A stretch of 64,000 nucleotides of DNA from positions 310,001-374,000 of the forward strand of contig NZ_FOPG01000003.1 of the NCBI RefSeq assembly GCF_900113435.1, read 5' to 3'. The notes below the pieces were generated by a model. The model had not been told where the DNA came from and did not search any database. It worked only from the letters and a program-made list of their open reading frames with translations. This stretch comes from Sulfitobacter dubius. Lineage in GTDB: Bacteria > Pseudomonadota > Alphaproteobacteria > Rhodobacterales > Rhodobacteraceae. Shown here piece after piece: positions 43,344 through 52,171 of the stretch. The position numbers and the translations under genes are program-made. The first letter of the stretch is position 1. The number at the start of each line of letters is the position of its first letter.

Positions 43344-44912
43344 ATGACCAACTTTACAAAACCCAACGGCGGACCAAACCGCCGCGGCTTTCTTGCCGGA
43401 ACCGCTGCTGTCGGTGCCGGCCTGCTTCTACCGCGCGGTGCTTTCGCGCAGGCGCAGCCTAAAAAGGGCGGCACGCTGCGGGTTGGCTTTACCCAAGGGT
43501 CGACCTCCGACAGCCTTGATCCCGCGACCTTCAACAACGACTTCATGTTCGCCAGCGGCTATGCGGTCTTTAACACTCTGACGGAAATCGCCCCCGACGG
43601 CACCGCCCAGCCCGACTTGGCTGAGAGCTTTGAGGCCAGCAGCGACGCGGCCACATGGACCTTCCGCCTGCGCGACAACGCGCAATTCTCGGACGGCAAA
43701 ACGGCGAAGGCGAATGACGTGATCGCCTCGATCCGTCACCACATGGGGCCAGAGTCCAAATCCGGTATCAAACCGTTGCTAGAGCAGATCACCGACATCC
43801 GCGCCGATGGCGACAAGGTTGTGGTTTTTGAACTGGCCGCCGGCAATGCGGATTTCCCGTTTATCTTCAATGATTACCACCTCGGCATTCGCCAAGACAC
43901 CGGCGATGGCACGATCGACCCCAACAGCCGCATCGGCACCGGCGGCTATGTGATCGACGTTTTCGAGCCGGGCGTGCGGGTCGAACTGACGCGCCGCGAT
44001 GACTACTGGAAAGAGGGCCGCGCGCATTTCGACAAGGTCGTGATCCTGAAAGTCGGCGACCCGGCGGCCCGGATGAACGCGCTGATGACCGGCGAGGTTG
44101 ATCTGATCGACCGGCCCGACCTCAAGACGATCAACCTGCTGGGCCGCGCGCCCAACGTGAAGATCCACACCCAAGACGGCACGCTGCATTACATCATGCC
44201 GATGCAGACCAACACGGCCCCGTTTGACGACATGAACGTGCGGATGGCGCTGAAGTACGGTATCAACCGCGAAGACATGATCGAAAAGGTTCTGCGTGGC
44301 TATGGCACCGTGGGCAACGACCAACCGATCTCGCGCTCGATGCCCTATTACAACGATGACCTTGAGCAGATCACCTATGATCCGGAGCGGGCGAAATACC
44401 ATCTGAAACAGGCGGGGCTTGAAAGCCTTGATGTGACACTGTCCACCTCGGATGCGGCCTTTAGTGGGGCGGTGGATGCCTCGGTTCTTTTTGCCGAAAG
44501 CGCGCGGCCTGCTGGCTTGAACATCGACGTGAAGCGCGAGCCGGATGACGGCTATTGGTCGAACGTCTGGCTGCAAAAGCCCTTCTGCTGCTCCTATTGG
44601 GGTGGCCGTCCGACGCCTGACCTGATGTTCTCGACCGGCTATGCCGCCGATGCGGAGTGGAACGAGACCAAATGGGACAATGAGCGTTTCAACGAACTGC
44701 TCTTGCAAGCGCGGCCTGAGTTGGACCAGACCCGCCGCGCCGAGATGTACGGCGAGATGCAGAAGATCGTGAAAGAACAGGGCGGCGCGCTGATCCCGGC
44801 CTTTGGTCAATATGTCTCGGCCATGAACGAAAGCGTTCAGATGCCTGAGGAAGTGTCCGAGATGTGGGATCTCGACAGCCAGCGCTTCATCGAACGCTGG
44901 TGGATGGCGTAA
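43344..44912 (+). CDS. ABC transporter substrate-binding protein, DppA/OppA family (Tat-exported)
   Basis: 522 residues, SBP family 5. Tat signal: NRRGFLAGTAAVGAGLLLPR with cleavage near GAFAQA. The mature protein starts KKGGTLRVGFTQGSTSDSLD, the family hallmark, followed by TLTEIAPDGTAQPDLAESFE and TWTFRLRDNAQFSDGKTAKA. C-terminal FGQYVSAMNESVQMPEEVSE. AAGGGGGA precedes the ATG. First gene of importer 1; ligands of this family include peptides, nickel, opines and amino-compounds. Confidence 0.88.
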   Translation: MTNFTKPNGGPNRRGFLAGTAAVGAGLLLPRGAFAQAQPKKGGTLRVGFTQGSTSDSLDPATFNNDFMFASGYAVFNTLTEIAPDGTAQPDLAESFEASSDAATWTFRLRDNAQFSDGKTAKANDVIASIRHHMGPESKSGIKPLLEQITDIRADGDKVVVFELAAGNADFPFIFNDYHLGIRQDTGDGTIDPNSRIGTGGYVIDVFEPGVRVELTRRDDYWKEGRAHFDKVVILKVGDPAARMNALMTGEVDLIDRPDLKTINLLGRAPNVKIHTQDGTLHYIMPMQTNTAPFDDMNVRMALKYGINREDMIEKVLRGYGTVGNDQPISRSMPYYNDDLEQITYDPERAKYHLKQAGLESLDVTLSTSDAAFSGAVDASVLFAESARPAGLNIDVKREPDDGYWSNVWLQKPFCCSYWGGRPTPDLMFSTGYAADAEWNETKWDNERFNELLLQARPELDQTRRAEMYGEMQKIVKEQGGALIPAFGQYVSAMNESVQMPEEVSEMWDLDSQRFIERWWMA

Positions 44913-44925
44913 ACTATCACTGCAT

Positions 44926-44956
44926 ACGGACGGCCCCGACGGGCCGTCCGTTTCTG
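44926..44956 (+). terminator. Strong hairpin after the binding-protein gene
   Basis: Perfect 11-bp stem ACGGACGGCCC / GGGCCGTCCGT with loop CGAC, followed by TTCTGTT. It lies 13 bp after the stop codon and 39 bp before the permease start, the same position as the hairpin in the Liv operon. Confidence 0.75.
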
Positions 44957-44994
44957 TTCCAAATGGCCCGATCCGGGCCGGAGAAAACCTTAGC

Positions 44995-45951
44995 ATGTCC
45001 AGGCTTCAGAAGCTTGTTATCGGTCGAGTGTCCCTCGGCATCCTGACCCTGTTTGTGGTCTCCGCCCTAATGTTTGTCGGCATCGAACTCTTGCCCGGTG
45101 ATCTGGCGCAGCAGATTCTTGGCCAATCGGCGACTGAATCGACCCTTGCGGCATTCCGCGCCGAACTGGGCCTCGATCAGCCCGCGCATCTCCGCTATCT
45201 CGATTGGTTGGGTGGTGTGCTGCGCGGTGACTTTGGCACTTCGCTCGCGTCGGGGCGCGAAGTATCCGAGCTTTTGGGCCCGCGGCTTGCCAATACCATG
45301 TTTCTGGCCACCTATGCCGCCGTCATCGCCGCCCCGCTGGCGGTGATCCTCGGCCTTCTGGCGGCGCTGTGGCGCAACACGCTGTTTGACCGTGGCGTCA
45401 ACCTGACCGCGCTTTCCGCGATCTCTATGCCCGAGTTTTTCGTGGGCTATGTCCTGATCCTATTCCTGTCGATCAAGGCGGGTGTCTTCCCGACGCTGGC
45501 ACGGATCGACAGCGCCACAGGGCTCTGGGACGCGCTTTATCGCAGCTTTCTGCCCGCGCTGACGCTTATTCTGGTGGTCGTGGCGCATATGATGCGGATG
45601 ACGCGGGCGGCCATCATCAACGTGCTGGCCTCGCCCTATATTGAGATGGCCCGCCTTAAGGGTGTGCCGCGCTGGCGCATCATCGTGCAGCACGCGCTGC
45701 CCAATGCATTGGCGCCGATCATCAACGTCGTGGCGCTGAACCTTGCCTATCTGGTGGTCGGCGTGGTGGTGGTAGAGGTCGTCTTTTCCTACCCCGGTCT
45801 TGGGCAGTTGCTGGTGGATGCGGTCTCAAGCCGGGATTTCCCGGTGGTGCAGGCGGTGGGGCTGTTCTTTGCCGCTGTTTACATCACGCTGAATGTTCTT
45901 GCCGACATCATCTCGATCATGTCGAACCCGCGTCTGCGGCACGGGAGATAA
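44995..45951 (+). CDS. ABC transporter permease, DppB family
   Basis: 318 residues, six membrane helices. N-terminal VSALMFVGIELLPGDLAQQI; coupling EAA loop near MARLKGVPRWRIIVQHALPN (EAA...G) and FSYPGLGQLLVDAV. Short of a charged C-tail as usual. Membrane partner of the DppC that starts 3 bp after its stop. Confidence 0.88.
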   Translation: MSRLQKLVIGRVSLGILTLFVVSALMFVGIELLPGDLAQQILGQSATESTLAAFRAELGLDQPAHLRYLDWLGGVLRGDFGTSLASGREVSELLGPRLANTMFLATYAAVIAAPLAVILGLLAALWRNTLFDRGVNLTALSAISMPEFFVGYVLILFLSIKAGVFPTLARIDSATGLWDALYRSFLPALTLILVVVAHMMRMTRAAIINVLASPYIEMARLKGVPRWRIIVQHALPNALAPIINVVALNLAYLVVGVVVVEVVFSYPGLGQLLVDAVSSRDFPVVQAVGLFFAAVYITLNVLADIISIMSNPRLRHGR

Positions 45952-45953
45952 CG

Positions 45954-46772
45954 ATGAAATCTTTGCTGAAATCCGCGCCCCCCTCGGCGATCTTTGGGAT
46001 GGTGGTGCTGGCCATCGTCGCCTTTACGGGGATATTCGCGCCGTTCGTTGCGCCCTACGGCGAGACGCAGGTGGTGGGCGATGCCTATCTGCCATGGAGT
46101 GCCGCGCATCCGCTGGGCACCGACAATCTGGGCCGCGATATGCTGTCGCGCATGATCTTTGGCGCGCGCAATACGGTCGGGCTGGCGCTGCTGACCACGG
46201 CTATTTCCTTTTCGGTCGGGTCGACGCTGGGGATGCTGGCCGCGCTTAAAGGCGGCTGGCTGGACGAAGTCCTGTCACGCTTGGTCGATGTGCTGATGGC
46301 CGTGCCGCCGCTGATCTTGGCGCTGATGCTCTTGGCCATTGTCGGCCCCTCGATCCCCAATATGGTCGGGGTGATCGCGGTGATCTATGTGGCGCCGGTC
46401 TACCGCCTGTCGCGCGCGGCGGCGATGAATGTCGTCGGTCTTGATTTCGTCGAGGCTGCCAAGCTGCGCGGAGAGCGCACGCCGTGGCTGCTGCGGCGCG
46501 AGATATTGCCCAACATCTGGTCCACGCTGATCGCTGAATTCGGCGTGCGCTTTTGCTTTGTGTTTCTCTTTATCGCGGCGCTGTCCTTTCTCGGCATCGG
46601 GATTCAGCCCCCCACAGCGGATTGGGGATCGATGGTGAAAGAGAACGCCACCTTGATCAGCTTTGGCGATATCACCCCGCTGATCCCGGCGGCGGCCATC
46701 GCCTTGTTGACCGTTGCGATCAACCTGATCGTCGATTGGATGCTGCACCGCGCCAGCGGTCTGAAAAGTTAA
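45954..46772 (+). CDS. ABC transporter permease, DppC family
   Basis: 272 residues with the DppC-type start (a helix, then a periplasmic loop ending HPLGTDNLGRDMLSRMIFGA) and EAA loop DFVEAAKLRGERTPWLLRRE. C-terminal WGSMVKENATLISFGDITPL. GGGAG before the ATG. Confidence 0.88.
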   Translation: MKSLLKSAPPSAIFGMVVLAIVAFTGIFAPFVAPYGETQVVGDAYLPWSAAHPLGTDNLGRDMLSRMIFGARNTVGLALLTTAISFSVGSTLGMLAALKGGWLDEVLSRLVDVLMAVPPLILALMLLAIVGPSIPNMVGVIAVIYVAPVYRLSRAAAMNVVGLDFVEAAKLRGERTPWLLRREILPNIWSTLIAEFGVRFCFVFLFIAALSFLGIGIQPPTADWGSMVKENATLISFGDITPLIPAAAIALLTVAINLIVDWMLHRASGLKS

Positions 46773-46791
46773 CCGACCAGGGGCCAAGCTT

Positions 46792-48408
46792 ATGGGAAAT
46801 CTTCTGAACATTCGCGGTCTCCGGCTTGAGGCAGGCAGCCGCGCGCGGCCCAATGTGATCCTCAAAGGGCTCGATCTGGAACTGGACCGGGGTGAAGTGC
46901 TGGGCCTTGTCGGCGAAAGCGGGGCGGGCAAAAGCTCCGCCGGGCTGGCGGCGATGGGCTATGTCCGCGACGGGGTGCGCTTTGCCGGGGGCAGCGTCGA
47001 ATTCGACGGGGCCGAGTTGATCGGCATGGGGCGCGGACAATTGCGCCGGTTGCACGGCAAGCGCATCGCCTATGTCGCCCAGTCCGCCGCGGCAAGCTTT
47101 AACCCCGCCAAGACGCTGATCGACCAATATACCGAAGCGCCCCGCCTGCACGGTGTCTCGGGCCGCGCGACGGCAGAGGAGGACGCCGTCGCGCTCTACC
47201 GTCAGATGCAATTGCCCAACCCCGAAGAGATCGGCTTTCGCTACCCGCACCAAGTGTCGGGCGGCCAGTTGCAGCGGACGATGACAGCCATGGCCATGGC
47301 CTGTCGCCCCGATCTGATCATTTTTGACGAGCCGACGACCGCCCTAGACGTGACCACCCAGATCGAAGTGCTGGGCGCCATCCGCGATATTGTCGAGCAA
47401 TATGACACGGCGGCGATCTACATTACGCATGACCTTGCCGTAGTGAGCCAGATGGCCGACCGCATCTGCGTGATGAAAGACGGTGAGGCGGTCGAGACCG
47501 CGCCGACCAAGACCATGCTCGACGCCCCGCAAGAGGACTATACCCGCTCGCTCTGGGCCGTGCGGTCGTTTCGCCGTCCCGACGCTGAGGCGGGGGAGGC
47601 TCAGGCGCTGATCCGCTGCGAGGGGGTCTCGGCGGCCTATGGGCCGATGACCGTGCTGGATAATCTCAACTTCACCTTTCCGCGCGGCCAGACCACGGCG
47701 GTGGTGGGGGAAAGCGGGTCAGGTAAATCCACCCTCGCGCGAGTGATCGCGGGGCTGCTGCCCCCCGCCTTGGGGCAGTTTTTCTGGAACGACGCCCCGC
47801 TGGAGCCACGGCTGGCAAAGCGCGACCCCGCGACGCTGCGCAATATCCAGATGATCTATCAATCGGCGGATACCTCGTTGAACCCGCGCCACAATATCCG
47901 CGAGATATTGACGCGCCCGGTGCGCAAGTTCACGGGCCGCAAGGGGCAAGAGCTTCGGGCGCGGGTGGAGGAGTTGATGGATTTGGTCGACCTCGACCGC
48001 GCTTTCCTTGACCGCAAACCCAGCGAATTGTCCGGCGGACAGAAACAGCGCGTTGGTATCGCCCGCGCGCTGGCCGCCGAGCCTGAATTCATCATCTGCG
48101 ACGAGGTGACCAGTGCGCTCGACCAACTGGTGGCCGAGGGGATATTGCGGCTGCTGGTGCGTTTGCAGACCGAGCTGGATCTGACCTTCATGTTCATCAC
48201 TCATGACTTGGCCACGGTAGAGGCGATTGCCCATAAGGTGATCGTGCTCAAGAATGGCCAGATCGTGGAGCAGGGCGGGCGTGATGAGATCTTTGGCGAC
48301 CCAAAGCAGGCCTATACCAAACGGTTGCTGACCTCGGTGCCGCAGATGGATCCGGAATGGCTGACCGAGGCCCGCGCGCGGGAGCGGTCTTTGCGCGAGG
48401 CGCAGTAG
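46792..48408 (+). CDS. ABC transporter dual ATP-binding protein (DppD-DppF type fusion)
   Basis: 538 residues carrying two complete ATPase domains. First: Walker [10 protein letters not shown], signature [16 protein letters not shown], Walker [13 protein letters not shown]. Second: [36 protein letters not shown]. Note GAGKSS in the first domain and the missing usual proline in DEVTSALD; both are tolerated. It supplies both nucleotide-binding halves, so no separate oppF is needed. Convergent with the aminotransferase gene at a 10-bp gap. Confidence 0.9.
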   Translation: MGNLLNIRGLRLEAGSRARPNVILKGLDLELDRGEVLGLVGESGAGKSSAGLAAMGYVRDGVRFAGGSVEFDGAELIGMGRGQLRRLHGKRIAYVAQSAAASFNPAKTLIDQYTEAPRLHGVSGRATAEEDAVALYRQMQLPNPEEIGFRYPHQVSGGQLQRTMTAMAMACRPDLIIFDEPTTALDVTTQIEVLGAIRDIVEQYDTAAIYITHDLAVVSQMADRICVMKDGEAVETAPTKTMLDAPQEDYTRSLWAVRSFRRPDAEAGEAQALIRCEGVSAAYGPMTVLDNLNFTFPRGQTTAVVGESGSGKSTLARVIAGLLPPALGQFFWNDAPLEPRLAKRDPATLRNIQMIYQSADTSLNPRHNIREILTRPVRKFTGRKGQELRARVEELMDLVDLDRAFLDRKPSELSGGQKQRVGIARALAAEPEFIICDEVTSALDQLVAEGILRLLVRLQTELDLTFMFITHDLATVEAIAHKVIVLKNGQIVEQGGRDEIFGDPKQAYTKRLLTSVPQMDPEWLTEARARERSLREAQ

Positions 48409-48418
48409 GGCCGCGGGG

Positions 48419-49750
48419 TTAATTTCCCTCGGCCCGCGCGGCGGCGAAGGCGGCTTCGGTCGCCTCGAGGAACAGGGTGGCCTCGGCCTGCTGCAAGACA
48501 AGAGGGGGGCGGATTTTCAGAACATTGGCCCCCGGCCCGGTGGCGCTGATAAGCACGCCGTTTAGGCGCAGGTGGTTGACCACGAATTTGGCGCGGGCGG
48601 CATCGGGCGCGTTGGTCTCGCGCGCAGTGACGCATTCGACCGCCAGAAACAACCCCGCGCCGCGCACATGGCCGATCTCGGGGTAGCGGGTTGCGATGTC
48701 CTGCAAGCCGCTCTTGAGGTAGCCGCCAACGGCTGTGGCATTGTCCTGCAACCCCTCATCCGCGATCACGTCGAGCACGGCCATGCCTGCGGCGGCGGCC
48801 ACGGGGTTGCCGCCAAAGGTGTTAAAATAGCGTGCCTTTTCGCCAAATTCTTGCACCAGCTCTGGCCGCATCGCGGTGCCGGAAAGGGGGAAACCATTGC
48901 CCATCGGCTTGCCCATCGTGACCATGTCAGGCACCAGCCTGTGGCGCTCGAACCCCCAGAAGGCATCGCCAGTGCGGGCAAAGCCGGGCTGCACTTCGTC
49001 AGCGATGAAGAGCCCGCCCTCGGCGCGGATCAGATCGACCGCCGGTTGCAGGAACCCCGCCGGATCGGGGTGAAGCCCATCGCTGGAAAAGATCGTATCG
49101 ACGATGAAAGCCGCAGGTTCGATCCCATCGGCGCGCATCTCGGCAATCGCTTGGCCCAGATCGGCGGCGAGTTTGGCGCCCTGCTGCGCCTCAGGGATGC
49201 GCAGCGTGTCGGGCGCGTCGATCAGCCGGATGCGCGGGCTGCGCGGGGTGAAATCGCCCAGAGAGGGGGAGAGTTCGGCCACCGCTTCGGTCAGCCCGTG
49301 ATAGGCAAGGCGGGTGACGATGACTCCCTCGCGCCGGGTATAGCTGCGGGCGATGCGCAGGGCGATGTCATTCGCCTCGGACCCGGTGCAGGTGAACATG
49401 ACATGACCGAGTGCGTCGGGCATGGTGGCGAGCAGCCGTTCGGCGTAAGTGACAACGTTTTCATGCAGATAGCGGGTGTGGGTGTTCAGCACACCCAACT
49501 GCTGGGTGATCGCCTCGACCACGCGGGGGTGGCAATGGCCGACCGATGCGACGTTGTTATAGGCATCAAGGTATTTGCGTCCGTCCTTGTCCCACAGCCA
49601 GACGCCTTTGCTGCGCTCAATGTGCAGCGGTTGGTCGTAAAACAGCCGGTAGGCGGGACCGAGCGCCTTGGCGCGGCGGTCGATCAGGGCGCGGTCGGCG
49701 GGGCTGAGGGCCTCGGCTTGGGCGCTGTCATAGGCGTTGATCATGGTCAT
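48419..49750 (-). CDS. Class III PLP enzyme, AGXT2L-like phospho-lyase (annotated as aminotransferase)
   Basis: 443 residues, fold type I PLP enzyme. Its detailed motifs match the AGXT2L (ethanolamine-phosphate / 5-phosphohydroxylysine phospho-lyase) branch: NNVASVGHCHPRVVEAITQQ, LNTHTRYLHENVVTYAERL, TGSEANDIALRIARSYT, and PLP Lys in TMGKPMGNGFPLSG (about residue 277). True omega-transaminases usually lack this NTxxRYLH and GKPMGNG combination. It directly follows a HYKK-like kinase gene (3-bp gap), the partner expected for a phospho-lyase. Alternative: an ordinary omega-aminotransferase. Confidence 0.8.
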   Translation of the reverse strand: MTMINAYDSAQAEALSPADRALIDRRAKALGPAYRLFYDQPLHIERSKGVWLWDKDGRKYLDAYNNVASVGHCHPRVVEAITQQLGVLNTHTRYLHENVVTYAERLLATMPDALGHVMFTCTGSEANDIALRIARSYTRREGVIVTRLAYHGLTEAVAELSPSLGDFTPRSPRIRLIDAPDTLRIPEAQQGAKLAADLGQAIAEMRADGIEPAAFIVDTIFSSDGLHPDPAGFLQPAVDLIRAEGGLFIADEVQPGFARTGDAFWGFERHRLVPDMVTMGKPMGNGFPLSGTAMRPELVQEFGEKARYFNTFGGNPVAAAAGMAVLDVIADEGLQDNATAVGGYLKSGLQDIATRYPEIGHVRGAGLFLAVECVTARETNAPDAARAKFVVNHLRLNGVLISATGPGANVLKIRPPLVLQQAEATLFLEATEAAFAAARAEGN

Positions 49751-49753
49751 CGG

Positions 49754-50866
49754 TCACTCCGTTCCCGCAGCATGGTGCAGGGCTTTGATCGCGGCGGCGT
49801 CGCCCACATGGTCGAGCGCGGCCAGCCCGCGTTGCGAGGCGGCGGCGTTGCGCAGGATATAGGCGGCATTCTCGGGATAGCGCCGCGCGCGAGAGGCGCC
49901 GATGGCCAAGGTGGTGGCGTGGCGCAGGCGGATCAGACTGGGCAGAAGCGCGATTTCCTCAGCCTCCAGCGGCAGGCGTTTGGCAAAGCCCGTGACCATC
50001 TCGCAAACATCTTGCAGCGGGTCCGCGCCTTGGCCGAGCTGATAGGAACAGGCCACCGCCAGATCGCAGGCCAGCGGCGTATGCACCATGTCACCGAAAT
50101 CAATCAGCCCGACGGGGTGCCGGGCCTCTGGCCCATCGACCAGAATATTGTGCGGATTGAAGTCGTTATGAACGACCTGCGCCCGCAGATGTGGAAGCTG
50201 GGGAGCAATCTCCGCATCGAAGTGATCGAGAGTGCGCCCCAGTTGGGCGCGCAGGGCGGCGTCTTGTACATCCGCCAGCAGCGGACGCAGATGGCCTGCC
50301 TGTTTGATGTCCCACTGCAGAAAATGTCCCCCCGCCGGATGGAAAAAACCGCGCAGCCCCAGTGCCACCCGCGCGTGAAAATCCCCCAAAGCGCGGTGAA
50401 GGCCGGGGCGCGGCGTGGCATTGCTGAGGACGGTGCCGCCAAGGAAGGTCATCAAACGCACGACATGCGAATGGCCGTCGGCGGCGGTGGCCACTTCGGC
50501 GGCCTTGCCACTAAGGCTGGCGCAGATACGCTGCACGGGGAGGTCGGGATCAGCGGCGGCCAGATGCATCAGTGCGGCAGTCTGCATGTCGGTCACCGCG
50601 CGGTCTTCGGCGGCGTTGGTGATCTTTAGCAGTGCCTTTTCGCCCGTCGTCAGGGTGATCAAGAAATTTGCGTCTTTCTCCGCAGCAAGCGGTTCGATCT
50701 GACCGGAGATTCCATAGCAGCGCAGCGCGACCTCTGCCGCGCGGGCCGCGTCAAAGGCGGGCGGGTCTTGTGCCAGCAGGTCGGTCTGGGCCCCAGCCTC
50801 TTCGGCCAGCACGCCGCTGAGAAAGGGGGGCAGGCCGCCCTGAGGCGTGATCCCGGCCTCGGTCAT
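49754..50866 (-). CDS. APH-family kinase, HYKK (hydroxylysine kinase)-like
   Basis: 370 residues, aminoglycoside-phosphotransferase/choline-kinase fold. The Brenner motif is VVHNDFNPHNILVD (catalytic Asp and Mg-binding Asn) and the metal Asp is in VGLIDFGDMVHTPLACDLAV. N-lobe contains KDANFLITLTTGEKALLKIT (ATP-binding Lys). The C-terminal helices match AGPHD1/HYKK-like proteins. ATG 50866 overlaps the M20 peptidase stop. With the AGXT2L-like enzyme it forms a phosphorylate-then-eliminate pair. Confidence 0.78.
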   Translation of the reverse strand: MTEAGITPQGGLPPFLSGVLAEEAGAQTDLLAQDPPAFDAARAAEVALRCYGISGQIEPLAAEKDANFLITLTTGEKALLKITNAAEDRAVTDMQTAALMHLAAADPDLPVQRICASLSGKAAEVATAADGHSHVVRLMTFLGGTVLSNATPRPGLHRALGDFHARVALGLRGFFHPAGGHFLQWDIKQAGHLRPLLADVQDAALRAQLGRTLDHFDAEIAPQLPHLRAQVVHNDFNPHNILVDGPEARHPVGLIDFGDMVHTPLACDLAVACSYQLGQGADPLQDVCEMVTGFAKRLPLEAEEIALLPSLIRLRHATTLAIGASRARRYPENAAYILRNAAASQRGLAALDHVGDAAAIKALHHAAGTE

Positions 50867-52152
50867 GGGGTGATGTCCTCGGTCCCGCACCATTCGGCGA
50901 TGAAAAGCGCCATGGCTTGGGTAATTTTTTTCACCGAACTCAGGCTGACGGATTCGTTGATCCCGTGAATGTTGCACGATTTCGGCCCGTAGCAGAGCGC
51001 AGGGATCTGATTATAAAGCGCATAGATCCGCGTATCGAGATAGCCCGCCGTCATAAAGGATTGCAGCGGCGCGCCGATGGCGTCTTCGTGGGCGCGTTCC
51101 AGCACGGCTTCAGCCTCGCTGCCCGGCTCCAGCACATAGCCTTCGGCGTGAAAGCCGTTAAAGACCACTTTGGGCGGGTTGTTGGACAGGAAGTTATCAC
51201 TCTGGGCAAAGGCCTTTACCCGTTCGGTAATTTCCCGCGCGGCGTCTTCGGCGTTGCGGCCCGGATAGATGGAAACGCGGCAATCGATGTTGCACCATGA
51301 CGGCACCGAAGACGCCCAATCGCCGCCTTCGATCTTGCCGATGTTGAGGTTAATGGGATGGGCTTCGTCTTCGAAATGCGGGTGGTCGTTTTTCTCGGCG
51401 TTCCAGTCCTCCTCCATCTCGCGCAGGGCGGTCATCACGCGGGTGGCCGCGTCGATCGCATTGGCCCCTTCGCCCATTTCGCGCACATGGACGGGTACGC
51501 CGCGCACCTGCACCTGAAACCAAATGACGCCTGTGTTGGCGCGGACCAGCATTTCCTCTTCGGGTTCGGGGATGAAGACCGCATCAGCGGTGTAGCCTTG
51601 TAGGAAGGTCTGGAGCGCGCCGTTGCCGGTGGATTCCTCCTCGACCACGGATTGCACATAGACGGTCGCCGCTGGTTGCAACCCGATACGGCGCAGCGCG
51701 TCGAGCGCAAAGATATTCGCCGCAGCACCCGCCTTCATATCGCCCGCGCCCCGGCCATACATCCAATCGCCGTCGATCTTGGCCGAGTAGGGCGGATCAT
51801 CCCACATGTCGTGCAACCCTTCGGGCACCACGTCGAGATGCGATTGCAGGATCAGCGAGCGACCCCGCTCATCGCGCGGGCGGTGGATGCCCACGACGAT
51901 GGGCGCGTCAGAGTGATCGTCGGAGTATTTCGAGCCGCCGGGGTGCGCCTCAATCGCAGCGCGGTCCATCTTGAAACGGTCCATCGCATAGCCACGGCTT
52001 TGCAGGTTGCGAAACAGCAGGTCTTGGATCGCATGTTCATGGCCGCGCAGCGAAGGGGTCTGCACGAGTTGTTGGGTAAAGCTCACTTGCTCAGCGAAGC
52101 CATCTTCGACAGCCTGAAGGATGCGGGATTTCAGATCAGGGTCGAGGGTCAT
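50863..52152 (-). CDS. M20 family metallo-amidohydrolase (ArgE/DapE-like)
   Basis: 429 residues. Metal-site motifs: first His in LILQSHLDVVPEGLHDMW, bridging Asp in YGRGAGDMKAGAAAN, Glu pair in SVVEEESTGNGALQT. The dimerisation domain lies between them and the end. It probably removes an N-acyl group or cleaves an acylated amine. AAAGGA before the ATG. Third gene of the five-gene operon, with ATGA overlap to the kinase. Confidence 0.85.
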   Translation of the reverse strand: MTLDPDLKSRILQAVEDGFAEQVSFTQQLVQTPSLRGHEHAIQDLLFRNLQSRGYAMDRFKMDRAAIEAHPGGSKYSDDHSDAPIVVGIHRPRDERGRSLILQSHLDVVPEGLHDMWDDPPYSAKIDGDWMYGRGAGDMKAGAAANIFALDALRRIGLQPAATVYVQSVVEEESTGNGALQTFLQGYTADAVFIPEPEEEMLVRANTGVIWFQVQVRGVPVHVREMGEGANAIDAATRVMTALREMEEDWNAEKNDHPHFEDEAHPINLNIGKIEGGDWASSVPSWCNIDCRVSIYPGRNAEDAAREITERVKAFAQSDNFLSNNPPKVVFNGFHAEGYVLEPGSEAEAVLERAHEDAIGAPLQSFMTAGYLDTRIYALYNQIPALCYGPKSCNIHGINESVSLSSVKKITQAMALFIAEWCGTEDITP

Positions 52153-52171
52153 GTCGTGTCCTTTCGGTGGG

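Noticed and set aside
48572..50629. 685-codon plus-strand open frame antisense to the phospho-lyase and kinase genes
   Set aside because: Long antisense frames are common in high-GC genes; its translation is His/Gly/Arg-rich without domain pattern, while the minus-strand genes are unambiguous.
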